A DNA stretch of 9,778 nucleotides. Origin: JBMFLE01 sp049971355 (lineage in GTDB: Bacteria; Patescibacteriota; Patescibacteriia; UBA2591; UBA4787). Of this stretch, positions 1-6,927 are shown piece after piece. Made by a program: the position numbers and the translations under genes. The DNA lies in assembly GCA_049971355.1 (NCBI GenBank), contig JBMFLE010000026.1:1-9778 (forward strand), read 5' to 3'. Under the pieces are notes generated by a model. It was not told where the DNA came from, ran no database searches, and saw only the letters and a list, made by a program, of their open reading frames with translations. Position 1 is the stretch's first letter. Each line of letters opens with the position of its first letter.

Positions 1-281
1 ATCCGACTTTTTTATATCAATCAATTTGGAATTTAATTATTTTTATTTTTTTAATATTTTTGATTAGAAAAATTAAATTAGGTTCTGGTCTGATTTTTTC
101 TCTTTATTTGGTGGGCTATGCTCTCGGTCGTTTTTTGATCGAGTTTTTAAGAATCAATTATCAGCCGATATTTTTAGGTTTACGCTTGGCTCAAGTGATG
201 GCCATATTGATGTTTTTGTTTGGAATTTTAATTATAGCCTATCGTAAGTTATTCCCAGAAAATTCACAGATTATTCACTAA
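1..281 (+). CDS. lgt: Prolipoprotein diacylglyceryl transferase, C-terminal end (partial at window edge)
   Basis: Lgt is an inner-membrane enzyme that transfers diacylglycerol from phosphatidylglycerol to the lipobox cysteine of prolipoproteins. The reading frame is already open at base 3, so the gene begins outside the window; 92 codons are visible before TAA at 279-281. The first visible residues, PTFLYQSIWNL, match the family motif (h)PTxLYE(s)xxNL. A hydrophobic segment follows, then GLIFSLYLVGYALGRFLIEFLR, which contains the conserved Y-x-x-x-RFxxEFxR block, and then the GLRLAQVMAI segment and a last membrane helix typical of Lgt C-termini. A TTG at base 60 could be mistaken for a start, but the conserved residues upstream of it show that it is internal. 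The gene ends 42 bases before dnaA. Identification is by motif and is quite secure despite the truncation. Confidence 0.9.
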   Translation, partial: PTFLYQSIWNLIIFIFLIFLIRKIKLGSGLIFSLYLVGYALGRFLIEFLRINYQPIFLGLRLAQVMAILMFLFGILIIAYRKLFPENSQIIH

Positions 282-316
282 AATTAGTTGGCTTTTCATC
301 TAATTTAATCTATTCT
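281..316 (+). promoter_or_regulatory. Possible dnaA promoter overlapping an inverted repeat
   Basis: A TTGGCT hexamer (288-293) and a TATTCT hexamer (311-316) are separated by 17 bases. This is a moderate sigma70-type match that would start transcription at about 323, almost exactly at the dnaA ATG, so the mRNA would be leaderless or nearly so. This fits the absence of any Shine-Dalgarno sequence. A 7-bp inverted repeat, AAATTAG (281-287) and CTAATTT (300-306), overlaps the -35 region. The bases TTATTCACT (271-279) differ from the DnaA box TTATNCACA by one base and could allow autoregulation, but they overlap the lgt stop and may be chance. dnaA could also be read from the lgt promoter. Confidence 0.3.
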
Positions 317-323
317 ATGTAGT

Positions 324-1676
324 ATGATTAACAAAGATCAACTTTGGCAATCTGTTTTGGCTGAAATGGAAGTTGTTCTGCCTCGTCCTAGTTTTTTGAC
401 CTGGATGTCTAACACCCAAATTCTTTCTATTGATGAAGAGGCAGGCGAGATTTTAGTTGCTGTGCCTAATAATTTTACCAGAGAATGGTTAGAAAAGAAA
501 TATCACAAGACAATTTTAGACATTGTTCAAAATTTAACTGATAATAAAATTAGAAAAATACAGTATAAAGTTGAGGCAACAGCGCCGATTCAAACTGCCC
601 CAATTATTGATTTAAAAAGTATTATTGTCCCCCAGAAAGAAGAAAAAAATGATTTAGGATTGAATCCTCGTTACACTTTTGAAAATTTCGTGGTTGGCAA
701 AAGTAATGAATTAGCCTATGCTGCTGCTCAGGCTGTGGCTGAAGAGTCCGGAAAGAGATATAACCCCCTTTTTATTTATGGCGGAGTCGGATTGGGCAAG
801 ACACATTTATTGCAAGCTGTTGGTCATGCAATTTTAAGAAAAGAACCAAAAACGAAAGTTATTTATACTAATGCTGAACGTTTTACCAATGAGTTTGTTA
901 ATGCCTTGAGAGCTAAAACAGTTGATAAATTTAAAAAAAAGTATCGCGGAGCCAGCGTTTTATTAGTTGACGATATCCAATTCATTGCCGGCAAAGAGGG
1001 GACCCAGGAAGAATTTTTTCATACCTTTAATGATTTGTATCAAAAAGACAGGCAAATTGTTATAACTTCTGACCGTTTGCCAAGGGCTATTCCAGCTCTT
1101 GAGGAAAGACTTGTCTCTCGTTTTACTAGCGGTTTAATTGCCGATATTTCACCCCCTGATTTAGAAACAAGATTAGCTATTCTTAAAGTTAAGTGTCAAG
1201 AAAAAAAATATTCTTTAGCACCTGAAATTTTGCAATATTTAGCCACTCATATTCAAAGAAATGTTCGTGAACTAGAAGGTGCCTTATCAAAAATTATAGC
1301 TTATCATGAACTAAATAAAATTACTCCAACACTTGATTCGGTTAAACAAATAGTTTTTAGCCTAAGCGCACAGCCAAAAAAATCTCTAGTGAATATCAAA
1401 GATATTATCAATACCGTGGCTGAATTTTATGGTGTTAAGGTTTCTGATTTACTTGGCACTTCGCGGCGCAAAGAATTGGTTATTCCTCGACAGGTAGCAA
1501 TGTATTTGATGCGTTCAGAAATTGACGCCTCATTTCCACAAATTGCTCATGAAATGGGCGGCCGAGATCATACTACAGCAATTCACTCATATAATAAAAT
1601 TAAAAAAGAAATTGCCGAAGAGGGTAGAATAAAACAAGAAGTCGATTATATTAAAGAGAGATTATATAATATTTAA
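324..1676 (+). CDS. dnaA: Chromosomal replication initiator protein DnaA
   Basis: DnaA is the AAA+ ATPase that binds DnaA boxes at oriC, opens the duplex and recruits the replicative helicase. The 450-residue protein is complete and of normal family length. Domain I (about 1-80) begins with the typical LWQSVLAEM and FLTWMS. A short linker of about 30 residues serves as domain II. The AAA+ domain starts near NPRYTFENFVVGKSN (114-128), with Walker A GGVGLGKTH (153-161), Walker B LLVDDIQF (213-220), sensor 1 ITSD (247-250), arginine finger in SRF (R266) and the sensor 2 region RNVRELEGAL (312-321). Domain IV carries the DNA-binding signature GGRDHTT (412-418). The ATG has no ribosome binding site upstream, but it is the only start that fits the family N-terminus. 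dnaN does not follow; the next gene is pilB, 27 bases downstream. Confidence 0.98.
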   Translation: MINKDQLWQSVLAEMEVVLPRPSFLTWMSNTQILSIDEEAGEILVAVPNNFTREWLEKKYHKTILDIVQNLTDNKIRKIQYKVEATAPIQTAPIIDLKSIIVPQKEEKNDLGLNPRYTFENFVVGKSNELAYAAAQAVAEESGKRYNPLFIYGGVGLGKTHLLQAVGHAILRKEPKTKVIYTNAERFTNEFVNALRAKTVDKFKKKYRGASVLLVDDIQFIAGKEGTQEEFFHTFNDLYQKDRQIVITSDRLPRAIPALEERLVSRFTSGLIADISPPDLETRLAILKVKCQEKKYSLAPEILQYLATHIQRNVRELEGALSKIIAYHELNKITPTLDSVKQIVFSLSAQPKKSLVNIKDIINTVAEFYGVKVSDLLGTSRRKELVIPRQVAMYLMRSEIDASFPQIAHEMGGRDHTTAIHSYNKIKKEIAEEGRIKQEVDYIKERLYNI

Positions 1677-1703
1677 CCGTTAATTAGTGAACTATTGATT
1701 TTT

Positions 1704-3377
1704 ATGCAACAAAAACCTCAAATTGCCGGCGAAGAGACAGAAGAAAAATTAAAAGAAAAGTTAAAGAAGATAAAATTAAAAGATATCGAAGAGGAAACTT
1801 CGCGGCGAGCCTTTCAGCTTGGTTTGCCATATATAAATTTGGCAACTTTTCCTATTGCCCCCGAGGCACTTTCTCTAATTTCACCCGAAGACGCCTTGCG
1901 TTATCAGGTGATTTGTTTCTATCAGACAGAGCGCGAAGCTAAGCTTGCTTCGCCGAACCCAGAGAGTCAGTTTTTAGCTGAATTTATTCAGCAGTTTGAG
2001 GGGGCAAATGATTTAAAAACCGAACTTTATCTAATCTCCCAATCAAGTTTTGATTTTGCTTATAAACTTTATGCCGCTTTACCTAAAATCACCAAAATTA
2101 TTAGAGGAATAGAAATTAAAGAGGAAGACATTAAAAAATTTCAAGCAAAGATTACCACTTTTCAGGATTTGAATCGAGAAATTCAGAAGGTGTCAGTTTC
2201 TGATTTGCTTACTTTAGTTATCGCCAGCGCAATTCAGTCTAGAAGTTCCGATATTCATATTGAAGCCGAAGAAACAGATGTTAAAATTAGATTTAGAATT
2301 GACGGCGTTTTAATTGATGTTGCCATTATAAACAAAAAATTCTGGCCGCAAGTTATTTCGCGAATTAAGTTGATTTCTGGCTTAAAGATTAATATCACTG
2401 ACCGACCACAAGATGGACGTTTTACTATCTATTTAACCGGCGACAAGATTGATGTTCGCGTTTCTTGCTTGCCGACCGGTTTCGGCGAAAGCGTAGTGAT
2501 GCGATTGTTGCGTTCAGCTGTTACCGGTCTTGCTTTTGAAGATTTGGGTTTGCGGTCTCAAGCATTTGAACAATTAAAAAGAGAAATTGAAAGACCGAAT
2601 GGGATGATTATTACCACTGGACCAACTGGCTCGGGCAAAACCACAACTCTTTATGCAATTTTAAATAAATTAAATAATCCGGAAACAAAAATTATTACCC
2701 TTGAAGACCCGATTGAATATCAATTAAAAGGTATTAATCAAAGTCAGATAGATTATTCAAAAGGTTATACTTTTGCCAAAGGATTGCGTTCAATTTTACG
2801 TCAAGATCCTGATGTGGTAATGGTGGGAGAAATTAGGGATTTAGAAACAGCGGAAATTGCTATTCAAGCAGCTTTGACCGGCCATTTAGTTATTTCTACT
2901 TTACATACTAATGACGCCGCTGGAGCAATTCCTCGATTTTTATCAATGGGGGTCAAACCTTATCTTTTAGCACCAGCAATTAATGCGATTATTGGTCAGC
3001 GATTAGTCCGGCGAATATGTTCTGGTTGTAAAAAAGAAACCACCTTACCAGAAGAATTGTTGGATCGAGTTAGAAAAATTTTAAAAGAAATTCCCGAAAA
3101 ATCGGGAGCAAAAGTTAATCTCGATCAACTCAAATTTTATAGCGGGGGTGGTTGTCAAATGTGTCAAGGATTGGGTTATCGTGGTCGAATCGGCATTTAT
3201 GAGATTATGTTAATGACGCCAGATATTGAAAAAATTATTTTATCCGGCGAAGTTTCTGAATACCAAATGAGAGATTTAGCCAAAAAACAAGGAATGATTA
3301 CTATAGTTCAAGATGGATTGTTAAAAGCCCTAGATGGTATTACGACTGTAGAAGAAGTCTTTAGGGTGGCGGAATAA
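1704..3377 (+). CDS. pilB: Type IV pilus assembly / type II secretion ATPase (PilB/GspE family)
   Basis: This is a cytoplasmic hexameric ATPase that powers assembly of type IV pili or related pseudopili. Numbered from the ATG at 1704 (557 residues), it has an N-terminal T2SSE_N-like region (about 30-145) and then the GspE core, including SSDIHIE (181-187). Walker A is GPTGSGKTTT (306-315), the Asp box LEDPIEY begins at 333, Walker B is in DPDVVMVGEIRD (368-379) and the His box is GHLVISTLHTND (393-404). Two CxxC pairs, CSGC (439-442) and CQMC (484-487), form the usual tetracysteine zinc site. I prefer the ATG over an in-frame TTG at 1695, which would add three residues; neither has a ribosome binding site. 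The gene lies 27 bases after dnaA, so co-transcription is likely. It ends TAA-TAG, a double in-frame stop. No pilT, pilC or pilin gene lies in the window, so pilus rather than secretion use is inferred. Confidence 0.95.
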   Translation: MQQKPQIAGEETEEKLKEKLKKIKLKDIEEETSRRAFQLGLPYINLATFPIAPEALSLISPEDALRYQVICFYQTEREAKLASPNPESQFLAEFIQQFEGANDLKTELYLISQSSFDFAYKLYAALPKITKIIRGIEIKEEDIKKFQAKITTFQDLNREIQKVSVSDLLTLVIASAIQSRSSDIHIEAEETDVKIRFRIDGVLIDVAIINKKFWPQVISRIKLISGLKINITDRPQDGRFTIYLTGDKIDVRVSCLPTGFGESVVMRLLRSAVTGLAFEDLGLRSQAFEQLKREIERPNGMIITTGPTGSGKTTTLYAILNKLNNPETKIITLEDPIEYQLKGINQSQIDYSKGYTFAKGLRSILRQDPDVVMVGEIRDLETAEIAIQAALTGHLVISTLHTNDAAGAIPRFLSMGVKPYLLAPAINAIIGQRLVRRICSGCKKETTLPEELLDRVRKILKEIPEKSGAKVNLDQLKFYSGGGCQMCQGLGYRGRIGIYEIMLMTPDIEKIILSGEVSEYQMRDLAKKQGMITIVQDGLLKALDGITTVEEVFRVAE

Positions 3378-3412
3378 TAGACTTCTTCAGTGACTAAATT
3401 GATAAAAAATTA

Positions 3413-3437
3413 AGCCGAAAATATTCGGCTATTTTTT
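3413..3437 (+). terminator. Intrinsic terminator between convergent pilB and trpS, probably bidirectional
   Basis: A 7-bp perfect stem, AGCCGAA (3413-3419) and TTCGGCT (3424-3430), closes a 4-base loop and is followed by ATTTTTTAT, which ends plus-strand transcription after pilB. On the other strand the same stem is followed by a T-run given by the A-run at about 3404-3409, so it can also end the trpS transcript. Its place between two converging stop codons supports both uses. Confidence 0.85.
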
Positions 3438-3468
3438 ATAACCAATAAATTGATTAACTGATGGTAAT

Positions 3469-4455
3469 TTATTTTAAAAGTAATCCCATTTTTTCCTTGA
3501 TTTCAGTTATATTTTTTTCGGCGATTTTTTTAGCCTGAATCGCGCCATTCTTCAAAATTTTTTTAATTTTTTCTGGATTCTCAGCTAAAGCGGTTCTCTT
3601 TTTTTGGATTGGTTTCAATTCTTTAATAATATTTTTTGCCAGGATTTTTTTGCATTCCAAACAACCAATACCAGCTGTTCGACAGCCTTTATTTAGATAA
3701 TCAATTTCCTTTTTAGATGAGAAGTATTGATGGAGTGAATAAAGATTACATTTTTCCGGTGTTCCTGGATCAGTTTTTTTCTTCCGGGCAGTGTCAGTTA
3801 CTGCTTTGGCTAATTTTTTATTGATTGTTTCTTCGGAATCAGTTAAAGCGATATAACTTTCTGGGCCATGCGACTTAGACATTTTTTTTGTTGGGTCAGT
3901 TAGACTCATTATTTTGGCTGCTTTAGTTAAAATTGGTTTCGGTTCAGGAAAAGTTGGACCAAAGATTCTGTTAAATCGGCGGCAGATTTCTCGAGATAAT
4001 TCTAAATGTTGTAATTGATCTTCGCCAACCGGTACGACCTCAGATTTGTAAAGTAGAATATCAGCCGCCATTAAAACGGGATAATCAAATAAACCCATAT
4101 TAACTGAATCCTTGTGCTCTTTGCTTTTTTCTTTGAATTGAGTCATTCGTTGCAAATCGCCAATTGGTGTAATTGTATTAAGAATCCAGGCTAATTCGGT
4201 ATGTTCCGGAACTTCGGACTGAACAAAGAGAATTGATTTTTTTGGATCAATTCCGCAAGCCAATAAATCTAAAGCCAAATCGATAATTTTTTTCGACATT
4301 TCTTTCGGTTGATAAGGCACAGTAATCGCATGATAATCAACAATACAAAATAAACTCTCGTATTTATTTTGCAGAGAGACCCAATTTTTGATTGCTCCTA
4401 AATAATTGCCAAGATGAACTAAACCAGTTGGTTGAATACCACTAAAGAGTCTCAT
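3469..4455 (-). CDS. trpS: Tryptophan--tRNA ligase
   Basis: This class I aminoacyl-tRNA synthetase charges tRNA-Trp with tryptophan in the cytoplasm. The 328-residue protein begins MRLFSGIQPTGLVHLGNYLG, the family's typical N-terminus, with the HIGH-type motif HLGN at 14-17. Further motifs are PVGEDQ (142-147) and KMSKS (191-195), and the C-terminal half has C258, C265 and C268 in the GC-x(6)-C-x-x-CK segment common in bacterial TrpRS. The frame stays open upstream for 39 more codons, to an ATG at 4572, but that stretch is the tRNA-Leu gene read as protein. The ATG at 4455 is therefore the true start. No Shine-Dalgarno sequence is visible. It lies 36 bases downstream of the tRNA and probably shares its transcript. 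Confidence 0.97.
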   Translation of the reverse strand: MRLFSGIQPTGLVHLGNYLGAIKNWVSLQNKYESLFCIVDYHAITVPYQPKEMSKKIIDLALDLLACGIDPKKSILFVQSEVPEHTELAWILNTITPIGDLQRMTQFKEKSKEHKDSVNMGLFDYPVLMAADILLYKSEVVPVGEDQLQHLELSREICRRFNRIFGPTFPEPKPILTKAAKIMSLTDPTKKMSKSHGPESYIALTDSEETINKKLAKAVTDTARKKKTDPGTPEKCNLYSLHQYFSSKKEIDYLNKGCRTAGIGCLECKKILAKNIIKELKPIQKKRTALAENPEKIKKILKNGAIQAKKIAEKNITEIKEKMGLLLK

Positions 4456-4491
4456 AGTTATAAGTTTATAAGTTTTAAGTCCAGAGGTTTC

Positions 4492-4578
4492 TGGTGGGCA
4501 AGGAGGGATTCGAACCCTCAAGGGATTGCTCCCATACGCTCCTGAAGCGTACGCGTATACCAATTCCGCCACATGCCC
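4492..4578 (-). tRNA. tRNA-Leu (anticodon CAG), CCA encoded
   Basis: On the minus strand, 87 bases fold as a class II tRNA. The acceptor GGGCATG pairs with CTTGCCC, with one T-T mismatch at the sixth pair. The D-arm carries AATTGGTATAC. The anticodon stem TACGC/GCGTA closes loop TTCAGGA, giving anticodon CAG at 4542-4544. A long variable arm (TGGGA...TCCC) is typical of leucine tRNAs, and the T-arm is GAGGG-TTCGAAT-CCCTC. The discriminator A and the CCA tail are encoded (4492-4495). The 5' end touches the stop codon of the upstream binding-protein gene with no spacer, and trpS starts 36 bases beyond the 3' end, so the tRNA is probably cut out of a longer mRNA by RNase P and 3' nucleases. Confidence 0.95.
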
Positions 4579-6327
4579 TCATTTATTATTTCTTATCTTT
4601 TTTGTTTTTATGTACCAATTTTCGACCCCATTAAATCTGTCCGAAGGAATATTGATTTTTTCAATTGTTATTCCTTTAATTTTTTTATTAACAAGATAAG
4701 TATAAGAGGTACTGTAGAGAAAAATAGCTGGTACTTCTTCTGCAATAATATTTTGAAATTCAAGATATTTTCTTTTTTTGGCTTCATCGAAAGGAATAGT
4801 TTGGGCTTTTTCCAATAGTTCATCAACACGCTTATTATTAAAGCCGCTTAAATTTAGCCCCGGAGATTTTATTTGAGAGGAATGCCAAAATAAATAGGGA
4901 TCAGATTCAAAGCTTTCGATAATGCCATAAAGAAGTGCTTGATAATTGCGTGGAGTGATAATTTCCTTTTGAACTATTTCGGCCGGAACAGTAATTAATT
5001 TGGTTTTAATTCCCAAATCTTGCCAAGATTTTTGAATAATTTCGCCAACTTTTTCTAAATCTGACTGTTGAACAGTGGTTAAAGAAATTTCTAAAATTTT
5101 ATTATTTTTCTGCCAATAACCATCAAGATTTTTTTGCCAACCACTATTTTCTAAAATTTTAATTGCTTTATCCGGATTGTATTCGTACTTTTTAATTTCA
5201 GGATTATAGCCAAAGGAATGAGGTAATATAGGACCGTCAATTATTTGGCCCTCATTGAATAAGACTTGATTAATTATTTTTTCTTTTGGTGTTGCATAAG
5301 CCAAAACCCTTCTAATCGTTGATGAGGATAGATAATTTTGAGTATTTAAGTTAAAGAAGATAGCCGTAAAATAAGGCAATTGGAAAGTATATTTTTTTAA
5401 GAAGTCAGTGGCAAGAAATTCCTTTTCTAAGTTTTTCGGCGCATAATAAACTGCGTTAGCCTCCCTCTTTCGAACAGCAGCAATTAAATTTTCAAAATTT
5501 GAATAAAATTGAAAAGTTAGACTATCTAAATAGGGAATTTTGTCGTAAAAATTTTTATTCCGTTCCAATCTGTACGATTTAATTAAACCCTTGTTGTCGC
5601 GGATTAAACTTTTGAATTTAAATGGACCACTGCCAATTGGTTTTAAATTATATTCGCTAAGATAGAGTTGTTTTACGGGAATATCTTGCCAGATGTGTTT
5701 TGGGATAATACCGATGGTCAGATATTTCAAAAAATTTGGATTTGGCCCTTGGAGTCTAATTTCAAATTTTTTTTCACTATTTTTAATAATTTCTACATTT
5801 TTAAAATAGTCAAACCAGGGGTTGTTAAATTCGGGATTTCGAACCAGTTTAATAGTGAAAAGAATATCATCAGCCGAGAGTGGGACGTTGTTGTGCCAGA
5901 AGATGTTGTCTTTTAATTCAAATTTATAAGTCAATTTATCTGAACTAATTTCGTAGTTTTTAACTAAATCAGGCACTAATTGAAGATTTTTATTATATTT
6001 AAAAAGGCCGGAGAATATTAATTTGGTTAAATCTAAATCAACATCGTTTGTCTTGGCCAAAACTGGATTTACATATTGCGGTTGACCAATAATACCCTCA
6101 ATATGATGACCGCCGAAAGTGGGAATGGTTTTTAAATTAGTTTGCGATAAGCGAACAATGAGAATAATTATCAAAATAGCAATTACTAAGCTTAATATCT
6201 GAATAATTTTCTTTTCGCGTTTTGTTAAAATTTTCGGTAAGTACCGTATCTGTTTAAGACTTGGCCATTTTTTAAAAAATAAATTTTTGAGCAGTTTATG
6301 TTCAGCCTTAAGATCAGGGATTGGCAT
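4579..6327 (-). CDS. Membrane-anchored ABC-type substrate-binding protein, family 5 (OppA/DppA-like)
   Basis: SBP_bac_5 proteins bind oligopeptides or similar ligands outside the membrane and pass them to an ABC permease. This one has 582 residues. A positively charged cytoplasmic N-terminus of about 40 residues (KILTKREKK at 32-40) precedes one strong membrane helix (about 41-60), followed by the extracellular binding domain. There is no lipobox cysteine, so anchoring is by the helix and not by lipid. Family signatures are the PQYVNPVLAKTNDVD region (83-97), the segment LKDNIFWHNNVPLSADDILF (138-157), which is the usual cluster-5 signature, and PIGSGPFKF (230-238). It starts 21 bases after secG and ends in TGA exactly at the tRNA-Leu 5' end. 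No permease or ATPase gene is visible. The ligand is unknown; peptide binding is a family-level inference. Confidence 0.88.
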   Translation of the reverse strand: MPIPDLKAEHKLLKNLFFKKWPSLKQIRYLPKILTKREKKIIQILSLVIAILIIILIVRLSQTNLKTIPTFGGHHIEGIIGQPQYVNPVLAKTNDVDLDLTKLIFSGLFKYNKNLQLVPDLVKNYEISSDKLTYKFELKDNIFWHNNVPLSADDILFTIKLVRNPEFNNPWFDYFKNVEIIKNSEKKFEIRLQGPNPNFLKYLTIGIIPKHIWQDIPVKQLYLSEYNLKPIGSGPFKFKSLIRDNKGLIKSYRLERNKNFYDKIPYLDSLTFQFYSNFENLIAAVRKREANAVYYAPKNLEKEFLATDFLKKYTFQLPYFTAIFFNLNTQNYLSSSTIRRVLAYATPKEKIINQVLFNEGQIIDGPILPHSFGYNPEIKKYEYNPDKAIKILENSGWQKNLDGYWQKNNKILEISLTTVQQSDLEKVGEIIQKSWQDLGIKTKLITVPAEIVQKEIITPRNYQALLYGIIESFESDPYLFWHSSQIKSPGLNLSGFNNKRVDELLEKAQTIPFDEAKKRKYLEFQNIIAEEVPAIFLYSTSYTYLVNKKIKGITIEKINIPSDRFNGVENWYIKTKKIRNNK

Positions 6328-6348
6328 AGTATAATGTTAATTCTTAAA

Positions 6349-6564
6349 TTAAATTACTAATCTAATCACACCGAGAGCTAAAAAGATAATGGCTAAAATA
6401 ATTGTCAGTATAAAAATTTTTTTCTCCAAGCCGCGTCTAGTTTGATAAAATTCGCCACCACCCCCAAAGAGCGAAGACAAACCACTGCCGCGTGATTGAA
6501 GTAAAATGGCGACCACTAATAAAACAGAAACAATAATATGTGCTAAATTGAGATATTTGGCCAT
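6349..6564 (-). CDS. secG: Preprotein translocase subunit SecG
   Basis: SecG is a small inner-membrane subunit of the SecYEG channel that helps SecA-driven protein export. The 71 residues match the family: helix 1 (about 6-23), then the cytoplasmic loop with LLQSRGSGLSSLFGGGGEFY, which is the SecG hallmark of a glutamine-rich or small-residue turn followed by a glycine run and an F/Y-x-x-R segment, then helix 2 (about 49-69). Length and topology are normal for compact bacterial SecG. It is the first gene of the minus-strand unit, behind a good promoter at 6597-6624, and is followed 21 bases later by the binding-protein gene. The export link makes sense for a downstream exported protein, but the pairing may simply be lineage synteny. 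Confidence 0.93.
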   Translation of the reverse strand: MAKYLNLAHIIVSVLLVVAILLQSRGSGLSSLFGGGGEFYQTRRGLEKKIFILTIILAIIFLALGVIRLVI

Positions 6565-6596
6565 ATTCTACTAATTACGAATATATGAATGTTTTT

Positions 6597-6624
6597 ATTT
6601 TAGCATCAATAAACTAATAGTCAA
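6597..6624 (-). promoter_or_regulatory. Sigma70-type promoter for secG operon
   Basis: Read on the minus strand, TTGACT (6624-6619) and TAAAAT (6602-6597) are separated by 16 bases. A TG one base before the -10 gives an extended -10. Transcription would start near 6590, leaving a leader of about 25 bases before the secG ATG at 6564. It lies just downstream of a minus-strand terminator hairpin, so it marks the beginning of a new unit. Confidence 0.7.
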
Positions 6625-6656
6625 CAACAAGAAGAGCCGCCATAAATAATGGCGGC
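6624..6656 (-). terminator. Minus-strand intrinsic terminator upstream of secG
   Basis: A perfect 8-bp GC-rich stem, GCCGCCAT (6636-6643) and ATGGCGGC (6649-6656), has a 5-base loop. On the minus strand it is followed by TCTTCTTGTTGTT, a T-rich though interrupted tail; on the plus strand the following bases are less T-rich. It would end a transcript coming from the secG-groES intergenic region, which implies that something is transcribed leftward there. The tail is not a pure T-run, so it could instead insulate or stabilise. Confidence 0.55.
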
Positions 6657-6711
6657 CCTGATTATATTTGTTATTTCCAGCAATCACCGGCCGGACTATC
6701 TCATCAATACA

Positions 6712-6906
6712 TTAGAAGAATCTGCATATCTTCGCTATAATATATGATGTTAAAAAGCAACCTACGACTATCGGCCCCACAATTTTCAACCATTTCCAAA
6801 GAGTGTCGCGGGATAGAAAGGGGGATAACAGAAGAAGAACAATCAGCTATAGACAAGCCAAAATACCCGAAAAACTTAAAATAGCGAATAAAATATTGAA
6901 AAACAT
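6712..6906 (-). pseudogene. Possible small membrane-protein gene split by an in-frame TAG
   Basis: The family is not recognised. On the minus strand an ATG at 6906 follows a full AAGGAGG (6923-6917) by 10 bases, the best ribosome binding site in the window. The frame gives 19 codons (MFFNILFAILSFSGILACL) and then TAG at 6849-6847. The same frame continues for 44 codons to TAA at 6714-6712. The second part is also strongly hydrophobic: it starts LIVLLLLSPFL, has a charged turn RDTLWKWLK, then the helix IVGPIVVGCFLTSYIIAKI, and ends CRFF. Together this would be a 63-residue protein with two or three membrane segments plus one amber codon. It may be a pseudogene, a sequencing error, a readthrough gene, or a 19-residue peptide with chance sequence behind it. 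The ILAC at 15-18 is lipobox-like but probably coincidental. Codon choice (CTG, CCC, CGC, GTG) is less AT-biased than in neighbouring genes. Confidence 0.35.
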
Positions 6907-6927
6907 CCTACTACTACCTCCTTTTTT

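Noticed and set aside
4573..4818. Plus-strand frame opposite the end of the binding-protein gene
   Set aside because: It begins in the tRNA and is antisense to a well-supported coding region; its phenylalanine-rich composition is typical of antisense AT-rich sequence.
6712..6906. TGA or TAG recoding as a general feature of this genome
   Set aside because: TGA ends the binding-protein gene directly at a tRNA, and no in-frame TAG or TGA occurs inside the conserved genes, so the standard bacterial code is sufficient; a single TAG in an unknown small frame is not evidence of recoding.
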